Source of the DNA: Candidatus Curtissbacteria bacterium
Lineage (GTDB): Bacteria; Patescibacteriota; Microgenomatia; Curtissbacterales; GWA2-41-24
NCBI GenBank assembly: GCA_016187105.1
Contig: JACPKK010000001.1
Location: forward strand, 1 to 52,130
Direction: 5' to 3'
DNA length: 52,130 nucleotides
The position numbers and the translations under genes are program-made. A model generated the notes under the pieces. The model saw only the letters and a program-made list of their open reading frames with translations. It ran no database searches and was not told where the DNA came from. This document shows, piece after piece, positions 46,828-52,130 of the stretch. How positions within the stretch are numbered: position 1 is the stretch's first letter; each line of letters begins with the position of its first letter.

Positions 46828-48372
46828 TTAAGTATCAGTACTTGGGCGATATTGCAACGCTTCTGCGACGTGGTTTGATTTGATCTTGACTGATCCTTCA
46901 AGGTCGGCGATGGTCCTTCCTATTTTGATGACGCGGTGAAAGGCCCGGGCAGAAAGGTTGAGTTTTTGGATGGCCTGTTTAAGGAGTAAAATTGACTGAT
47001 CGTCTAAATTACAAAAAGTTTTGAGCTGTTTATTGTTCATTTCAGCATTGGATGTTATTTTTAGACTCCTAAATCTTTTAAGCTGAATGTCCCTTGCCTT
47101 TTGGACCCGTTTTTGAATCTTGGATGATGATTCGGATTGGTAATTTTCTGTTAGCTTTCCGGGCGGAACAACGGGGACGGTTATGTGCATGTCAATTCTA
47201 TCCAAAATCGGCCCCGAGATTCTTTTCTGGTAGCGGGTAATCATGTGAGGCATACAGGTACAGTTTCTGGTTTCGTCGCCAAAGTAGCCGCACGGACAAG
47301 GGTTGGCGGCGGCAATTAATGTGAATCTCGCGGGAAACTTTACTGAACCGGCCGCTCGAGAAATAGTTACGTGACCATCTTCCATTGGCTGCCTCAAAGC
47401 CTCTAAAACCTGACGCGGAAATTCGGGAAATTCATCCAAGAACAAGACTCCGCGGTGAGCAAGGGAAATTTCGCCGGGGTGAGGATTTGCACCGCCACCG
47501 ATTAAGCCTATGTGGCTGGTGGTGTGATGGGGACTACGAATTGGACGCGAAGTTATAATCGGCTGATCAGCGGACAGGAGATTGGCAACAGAATAAATTT
47601 TGGTAACTTCTAAGCTTTCTTCAAATGTTAATCTAGGTAAAACGGTTGCAAAACTTCTGGCCATTAAGGTTTTGCCTGCACCCGGCGGTCCTTTCATAAG
47701 CAGGTTGTGGCCGCCGGCCGCTGCAATCTCTAAAGCGCGTTTAGCGCTTTCCTGACCTTTAATATTTTCAAAATCATACTCGAGATCGAAGAGGCGGGCG
47801 TATTTTAGCTTTTTGTAAGCTGCCGGAGGAATTGTTTTGCGGCTTAATTGGGGCAAGTGCGCGGTGGCAAAATGATCGAAGACTTGCTTAAGGGTTGCAA
47901 CGGGGTAAATTGTGAGTTTGTCGACGATTTGGGCTTCCGGCATGTTATCTTGGGGTATGAAAATGTCATTGATGTTTTTGTCCCTGGCCATAAGGGCGCA
48001 AGGTAAAACTCCCCAAATACGGCGCAGGGATCCGTCAAGTGAAAGTTCACCTAAAAAAACAGCGTCGGAGAGATCGCGGGGCGATAGCTGTTCTGAAGCA
48101 ATTAGTATGCCGAGGGCAATTGGCAAATCATAAGCAGGGCCTTCTTTGGGAAGGTCGGCTGGGGCAAGGTTAACAGTGATCCTTTTTGGGGGCATATCCG
48201 CCCCGCTGTTTTTAAGGGCGGCCCTGACTCTTTCCTTGGATTCTTCGACGGCTTTATCGGGAAGGCCGACTATGGTAAAAGAGGGCAAGCCTTGGGAAGC
48301 GATATCAACTTCGACAATAACAGGGACAGCGTCAAGACCGACAACGGCGGCGGAAGTGATTTTGGCGAGCAT
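46828..48372 (-). CDS. YifB/ComM-family Mg-chelatase-like AAA ATPase
   Basis: A 514-residue protein. The N-terminal LonC-like domain (VGLDAVPVIVEVDIASQGLPSFTIVGLPDKAVEESKERV) is followed by an AAA+ core with Walker A GPPGAGKTL and SRAAGSVKFPARFTLIAAANPCPCG. The C-terminal lid has LSARAFHRVIKIGRTIADLEGS. ComM is a branch-migration helicase that helps integrate incoming DNA during natural transformation; type IV pilus genes would be expected elsewhere. It is four bases after the glycosyltransferase gene. Confidence 0.92.
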   Translation of the reverse strand: MLAKITSAAVVGLDAVPVIVEVDIASQGLPSFTIVGLPDKAVEESKERVRAALKNSGADMPPKRITVNLAPADLPKEGPAYDLPIALGILIASEQLSPRDLSDAVFLGELSLDGSLRRIWGVLPCALMARDKNINDIFIPQDNMPEAQIVDKLTIYPVATLKQVFDHFATAHLPQLSRKTIPPAAYKKLKYARLFDLEYDFENIKGQESAKRALEIAAAGGHNLLMKGPPGAGKTLMARSFATVLPRLTFEESLEVTKIYSVANLLSADQPIITSRPIRSPHHTTSHIGLIGGGANPHPGEISLAHRGVLFLDEFPEFPRQVLEALRQPMEDGHVTISRAAGSVKFPARFTLIAAANPCPCGYFGDETRNCTCMPHMITRYQKRISGPILDRIDMHITVPVVPPGKLTENYQSESSSKIQKRVQKARDIQLKRFRSLKITSNAEMNNKQLKTFCNLDDQSILLLKQAIQKLNLSARAFHRVIKIGRTIADLEGSVKIKSNHVAEALQYRPSTDT

Positions 48373-48376
48373 ATTG

Positions 48377-49822
48377 CTACTTACCCCTACTTTCCCTTCT
48401 AAGGATCCATAAATTATCTTTGTCCTTATAGCTTAACTCTTGATACTGCCGAAAATTACCGCTGGCGACCAATTCATCCTTAAAGAGCGGATTTGCCAGT
48501 AAAACCGTATCAACAGTATCTAGCTCGAAAAACGGCCAGAGCTCGACACCGCTTCTAATATCCATCATCGGGACATTTCGATCGCCGTTTTTTATCCAAA
48601 GAACCTTAGGGCTTTCTGGTAGATTATTAATCGCTTTTACGGCATCTCTGTAGGTTGTTTGTCCATAGCGGAAATTGGAATCGTTAAACATGGTTGTCTG
48701 GGCCCATGGGCCGATATTAATTCGTAAACCATTGAGTATTAATAGAGGGGTAAAGAAAATCAGCACAGTGAAAATATAAATTTTCCTAAGTGGCGAGTGA
48801 AGGCGAGAGAGTGCCAGAGCAGCAAATAAGGAAAAGTAGGGGTTTAAAGTTACGTACCCGTATTCGCCGCTGTGGCCGACGTGAGTTATAAAAATATGCG
48901 AATAAACAAGGAAGAGGCTTAATAGAAATAGATGCTGCGGTTTTCTATGTTTTAAAGAAACGTAAATGCCAAAGGGAACTAAAAGAGCAAACGGGAAAGA
49001 ATAAAGATGCGGAATCAGCCTTTGGAACATAAAAGAATAGAAATCGCTCACGAACTGCGAAAGAACCTTGTTAATACCGGCTATATCGGGGTCGGCCGGG
49101 TTAGCGAGTGCATCAAAATAGGCATTTGGCGAAACCAGTAGGTAAAAGATTATTACAAAGGAGACGGATGCGATGATTAGTTGCTGCCAATGGTTTTTTG
49201 CCCAGAGCGGAAAATTTTTGATTCTTGTAAAGGCGGCTAGCGCCAGACCGTAAAAAACGAACAGGAAAGGACCGTTAATTTTGGTGGCCCAGACCAGAGC
49301 CGACGCCGCGCCAAGCCAAAGCCCCAGAATCAGTTTTTGGGAATTTAGCACTTTCCAAAAAGAAATCGCTGCAAACAATAAGGTGGCTTCCAGAAGAGGG
49401 TCAAGGTGGGCATCCCGGCCGTATCTTACGTCGTGAGGGAGGAAAACGAGCAAAAGGAGAGCCGTCAGTGCGACTCTTGGACCAAATAGGATTTTCCCAA
49501 GAATATAGGTTCCCAAGACGGCAATCAAGTTTGACAGCGCCATCACGAGCCTGCCGGTTGTGACCGAAGGTCCAAAAACCTTAAACATGATGATCATTAA
49601 ATCGCCGCCAAGGAAAGGATGACCTACAAAGGGAACTCCGTGACGAAACGGGTGGTGTCTGGGAACAACATACGGGTCACCGGTGACGAACCGGTAAGCT
49701 TCATGAATAAAATGGTGTTCATCGGGGCTGATGTCGAAATTGCCCAAACCCCAAAGCCTTAAAAAAGCGGCTGCTGTAAAAAGGAAGATGACAAAAAGCC
49801 GCGATTTCTTAGTGGCAAGCAT
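48377..49822 (-). CDS. GT39/PMT-like integral membrane glycosyltransferase
   Basis: A 481-residue protein with about 10-12 helices. The first external loop has FDISPDEHHFIHEAYRF, where the acidic pair is the catalytic/metal signature of GT-C enzymes, followed by HPFRHGVPFVGHPFLGGDLM. A DVRYGRDAHLDPLLEATLLF loop also fits. Such enzymes transfer sugars from lipid carriers to proteins or envelope glycans outside the membrane. Donor and acceptor unknown. Confidence 0.72.
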   Translation of the reverse strand: MLATKKSRLFVIFLFTAAAFLRLWGLGNFDISPDEHHFIHEAYRFVTGDPYVVPRHHPFRHGVPFVGHPFLGGDLMIIMFKVFGPSVTTGRLVMALSNLIAVLGTYILGKILFGPRVALTALLLLVFLPHDVRYGRDAHLDPLLEATLLFAAISFWKVLNSQKLILGLWLGAASALVWATKINGPFLFVFYGLALAAFTRIKNFPLWAKNHWQQLIIASVSFVIIFYLLVSPNAYFDALANPADPDIAGINKVLSQFVSDFYSFMFQRLIPHLYSFPFALLVPFGIYVSLKHRKPQHLFLLSLFLVYSHIFITHVGHSGEYGYVTLNPYFSLFAALALSRLHSPLRKIYIFTVLIFFTPLLILNGLRINIGPWAQTTMFNDSNFRYGQTTYRDAVKAINNLPESPKVLWIKNGDRNVPMMDIRSGVELWPFFELDTVDTVLLANPLFKDELVASGNFRQYQELSYKDKDNLWILRRESRGK

Positions 49823-49838
49823 TGTGTTTTAGTTTAGA

Positions 49839-50615
49839 TCAAAGTTTAGATTTTCGCCATCCAGAATCTTGGGCTTCCCCTTCTGTGCAAAACCATTTTT
49901 CGCCTTTAGACTCGTCGACTACTGTTTTATCGTAATATCTTTGCCCGGGCAGATGATAAATTTTTTCGCCGGAGGTTGAGATGTTTCCTTTAATAAGGCA
50001 AGCTTCTTCTTGACTGGTCGTCTTATCATCTGATTTACATACTGACCACAAACCTTTGCCTTGTTCCTGCGCTCTCTGTTGGGATTGTAGAAGACGGTCT
50101 TGGTACTTAATATCCGGCGGAAAAGCCGAGCTTTGCGCGAAACCTTCTTTGACAAGATAATCATTGACGAAAATATCATCTACACCTGCCTCGCCGGCAG
50201 GCAGGTAAACGTACCTTAATAATCTTCCATACTTATCGGTCTGGCTCACATCTTTTTCTAGACTAATTGATTTACCTTCAACCAGTTCCTTGTTTTTTGC
50301 GGCCGATTCTTGACCGAAACATTGGACAGGTTTCCTAGGATCCACAGTTTCCGGGGTATCGATACCAATGTAACGGACTCTCTGGCCATTTTCGAGTTCA
50401 ATGGTGTCACCATCAATAACTTTGGAAACTTTGGCAGTCGTGAGGTTGTTAATTTCAGGTAATAATTGACTCGAATCGCTTGCGGAGATAACTTGAGGAT
50501 AGTTCTCAACCGTAGTTGACTCACGGCCAGCTTGATTTTTCCCAAAGGAAAGAATGAATAAGACTAAGGCGAATATAAAAAATAATCCAGAAAAAAGTAG
50601 GGGTAACTTCTTCAA
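49839..50615 (-). CDS. Exported thermonuclease (SNase-like)
   Basis: A 258-residue protein with TTG start, an N-terminal signal or anchor (LLFSGLFFIFALVLFILSFG), and an SNase domain. That domain has VIDGDTIELENGQRVRYIGIDTPE, giving the Ca-binding Asp, the catalytic Arg and Glu, and DKYGRLLRYVYL with the second Arg. It would digest DNA and RNA outside the cell, a way to salvage nucleotides. A palindromic repeat encodes YLPAGEAGVDD within the domain. TGATATAAT ends nine bases before the TTG. Confidence 0.88.
   Translation of the reverse strand: MKKLPLLFSGLFFIFALVLFILSFGKNQAGRESTTVENYPQVISASDSSQLLPEINNLTTAKVSKVIDGDTIELENGQRVRYIGIDTPETVDPRKPVQCFGQESAAKNKELVEGKSISLEKDVSQTDKYGRLLRYVYLPAGEAGVDDIFVNDYLVKEGFAQSSAFPPDIKYQDRLLQSQQRAQEQGKGLWSVCKSDDKTTSQEEACLIKGNISTSGEKIYHLPGQRYYDKTVVDESKGEKWFCTEGEAQDSGWRKSKL
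50185..50205. repeat. CCGGCAGGC-type palindrome in the thermonuclease gene
   Basis: CCTGCCTCGCCGGCAGGCAGG in frame, encoding LPAGEAG between YVY and DDIFV. Confidence 0.8.
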
Positions 50616-50624
50616 AGTGAGTCG

Positions 50625-50633
50625 ATTATATCA
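50625..50633 (-). promoter_or_regulatory. Extended -10 promoter of the thermonuclease gene
   Basis: Minus-strand TGATATAAT nine bases before the TTG start; its TGA is the stop codon of the upstream ITPase gene. Confidence 0.45.
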
Positions 50634-51185
50634 CCGACTTAAATACTTCTTGAGTTTTTTGAGGGCGAGGGCGCGGTGGGAAATTTTGTTTTTTTCTACC
50701 GGGGACATTTGGGCATAAGTTTTTTTAAAGCCGTTTGGAACAAAAACTACGTCAAAGCCAAAGCCTTGATTTCCTTTTGCTTTGGGAACTAAATGACCAT
50801 GGATCATTCCTTTAAATATTTTTAAAGTTCTGCCGTCGTAAATGGCAAGGGCATCAGTAACCTTGGTCCTAGTGTTTTTACTTTTAATGAGGCTGACGGT
50901 TTTTTCGGCACCTAAAGTTTTTAGGAAATACTTAACAAATGGCCCGGGCAAGCCATCTAGCGATTCGATCTGGAGACTTACGTCTGTGACTAAAACCGGT
51001 TTTTTGATTTTTTCGTAAGCTGCTTTGGCCTTGGCAGTAATAACTTCATCTAAGTCTAGTGACTGAATTTCTGGAACGTCGATTTTTGAAACTTTATGGT
51101 TTGTGCCCAGAATTTCGTTAATCTCTTGTAGTTTATGGCTATTGGATGTAACTACGACTAAGTCTTTAAGTTTAAACTTACTCAT
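50631..51185 (-). CDS. rdgB: Non-canonical purine NTP pyrophosphatase (RdgB/HAM1/ITPase)
   Basis: A 184-residue protein. N-terminal VVVTSNSHKLQEI, the metal block VTDVSLQIESLDGLPGPFVKYFL and the C-terminal GFGFDVVFVPNG ... MSPVEKNKISHRALALKKL define HAM1/RdgB, which hydrolyses ITP and XTP. GLPGPFVKYFL is nearer to archaeal and eukaryotic ITPA than to E. coli RdgB. It overlaps guaA by eight bases; pairing with a purine biosynthesis gene fits pool cleaning. Confidence 0.92.
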   Translation of the reverse strand: MSKFKLKDLVVVTSNSHKLQEINEILGTNHKVSKIDVPEIQSLDLDEVITAKAKAAYEKIKKPVLVTDVSLQIESLDGLPGPFVKYFLKTLGAEKTVSLIKSKNTRTKVTDALAIYDGRTLKIFKGMIHGHLVPKAKGNQGFGFDVVFVPNGFKKTYAQMSPVEKNKISHRALALKKLKKYLSR

Positions 51186-52130
51186 ACTCTATCGTTGCCG
51201 GGGGTTTTTGGGTGATGTCGTAAACGACGCGGTTGACGCCGCGGACTTCGTTGACGATGCGAGAGGAAACTTTTTCTAGCAAATCATAGGGAAGTTTAGT
51301 CCAGTCTGCTGTCATAAAATCGACAGTGTCAACGCATCTTAGAGAAACAATGTAGGAGTATGTACGGCTATCCCCCATGACCCCCACAGATTTGACAGGA
51401 AATAGGGCGGCGAGGGCTTGGCCTACCTTTAGATCCGAACTCTGTGAGGATCGCAAGGAAGTTTTGTTAGAAACTTCCTTATTATATAGACCCGATGATT
51501 TAAGTTCCTCAATAAAAATCTCGTCGACCGATTTTAAAATGTTGAGTCTTTCTTCTGTCACTTCTCCAAGGATTCTTATAGCGAGACCCGGTCCGGGAAA
51601 CGGATGGCGGTTTAAAAAATCTTGGGGAATCCCTAATGCTTTTCCAATTAGTCTTACTTCATCTTTGTAAAATTCCGCAAGCGGCTCGATAAGTTCAAGT
51701 TTTAGACCCGATGGCAAAGTGACATTGTGATGGCTTTTAATTTTGTCGGCATGCTTTGAAGGCTGGGCTGATTCGATACGGTCGGGGTAGATAGTCCCTT
51801 GGCCAAGGTATCTGATCCGTCTGTCGCCGGACAGGTCTTTTCCAAGTTTTTTTGCTTCTTCCTCTAATATTTTGAAATAAAGTTTTGCGATAGTTTTTCT
51901 TTTTTCTTCGGGATCGGTTATTCCTTTTAAAGCTTTGACGAAAGTTTCACTTTTATCTGCAACCTTAAAATTTTTGAACTTAACTTTTTCAATAACATTT
52001 TTTAAATCAGATAAATCGTAATTTCTCAAAAGACCGGTATCGATAAAGAGAAGATGGAGCTTTGATCCGATTGCTTCTTTTAGAAGCGCCGCAGCAACAA
52101 GCGAATCTACTCCGCCGGAGATTGCCATTA
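51178..52130 (-). CDS. guaA: GMP synthase, ATP-pyrophosphatase and dimerization part, partial at right edge
   Basis: The visible 316 residues begin at MAISGGVDS, the PP-loop that binds ATP. In complete GuaA this block is internal (canonical A(L/I)SGGVDS), and the frame continues past the window edge, so this Met is not the true start. Further signatures are LLFIDTGLLRNYD, YLGQGTIYPDRIES, HHNVTLPSG, LIEPLAEFYKDEVR and the C-terminal RVVYDITQKPPATIEYE. GuaA aminates XMP to GMP. The glutaminase domain, fused or separate, lies outside. Confidence 0.95.
   Translation of the reverse strand, partial: MAISGGVDSLVAAALLKEAIGSKLHLLFIDTGLLRNYDLSDLKNVIEKVKFKNFKVADKSETFVKALKGITDPEEKRKTIAKLYFKILEEEAKKLGKDLSGDRRIRYLGQGTIYPDRIESAQPSKHADKIKSHHNVTLPSGLKLELIEPLAEFYKDEVRLIGKALGIPQDFLNRHPFPGPGLAIRILGEVTEERLNILKSVDEIFIEELKSSGLYNKEVSNKTSLRSSQSSDLKVGQALAALFPVKSVGVMGDSRTYSYIVSLRCVDTVDFMTADWTKLPYDLLEKVSSRIVNEVRGVNRVVYDITQKPPATIEYE

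Noticed and set aside
1..52130. CRISPR arrays, rRNA genes, IS elements, prophage
   Set aside because: No regularly spaced repeats with unique spacers, no rRNA-like sequence, and no transposase, integrase or phage structural genes were seen.
1..52130. UGA recoding to glycine, as in some Patescibacteria
   Set aside because: TGA ends many intact genes here (greA, copB, lgt, rdgB) and no conserved Gly aligns with an internal TGA.

Overview
The window looks like a piece of a Patescibacteria (Candidate Phyla Radiation) chromosome, most likely from the Microgenomates side. This is inference from gene content. It carries small families typical of that group (DUF5667, DUF4446, DUF3048, DUF5679), a short archaeal-type AspRS, a membrane pyrophosphatase and a B12-dependent ribonucleotide reductase fed by a cobalamin adenosyltransferase. 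Many promoters place the -10 box directly against the start codon. Palindromic repeats lie between genes and, in several cases, in frame inside genes. TGA is used as an ordinary stop. About 60 genes are packed tightly, mostly on the minus strand, and no gene-free gap exceeds 300 bases.

Layout. 1-4.4 kb: greA followed by three predicted zinc metallopeptidases. Two are HExxH-type members of the dipeptidyl-peptidase III (M49) superfamily, one of them cut by the window edge and visible only on the minus strand; the third is a DUF1704/DUF885-like protein. 4.5-10.3 kb: tRNA-Glu, an exported DUF5667 protein, a K+-independent-type H+-pyrophosphatase and Lon. 10.4-16.6 kb: a metal and envelope operon running from a CsoR-type regulator through small membrane proteins, a DUF1573 protein, a CcdA-like protein, a CopB-type P-type ATPase and a DUF1461 protein to Lgt. 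Its promoter has a copper-box-like operator in the -35/-10 spacer. 16.6-22.4 kb: membrane spermidine-synthase-like protein, PduO, a PsbP-like exported protein, a toxin-antitoxin pair, an HxpB-like phosphatase and an S51 peptidase.

22.5-26 kb: nrdR-nrdJ behind two NrdR boxes. 26-34 kb: SufT-like protein, SGNH hydrolase, 5-FTHF cyclo-ligase, pterin dehydratase, tRNA-Gln, metK behind a probable SAM riboswitch, then gltX, a PIG-L deacetylase and cysS in overlapping order. 34-40.8 kb: D,D-carboxypeptidase, archaeal-type AspRS, RecJ, CCA-adding enzyme and an unknown protein. 40.8-46 kb: SecD, a frame-disrupted SecF, a helix-turn-helix/nucleotidyltransferase protein, DUF3048, DUF4446 and two small genes ended by a strong terminator. 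46-52 kb: an unknown anchored protein, YifB/ComM, a GT39-like glycosyltransferase, a thermonuclease, an ITPase and the C-terminal part of GMP synthase running off the right edge.

The most notable signals are: (i) an extended -10 promoter (TGN-TANAAT) six or seven bases before the start codon at many first genes, implying leaderless mRNAs; (ii) palindromic repeats translated in frame in unrelated proteins; (iii) a hairpin with compensatory base changes in front of lon and of a helix-turn-helix/nucleotidyltransferase gene; (iv) a greA gene whose 5' end is a copy of the neighbouring tRNA-Glu 3' end and has no usual start codon; (v) the three-peptidase cluster. All function calls come from reading motifs; no database search was run.
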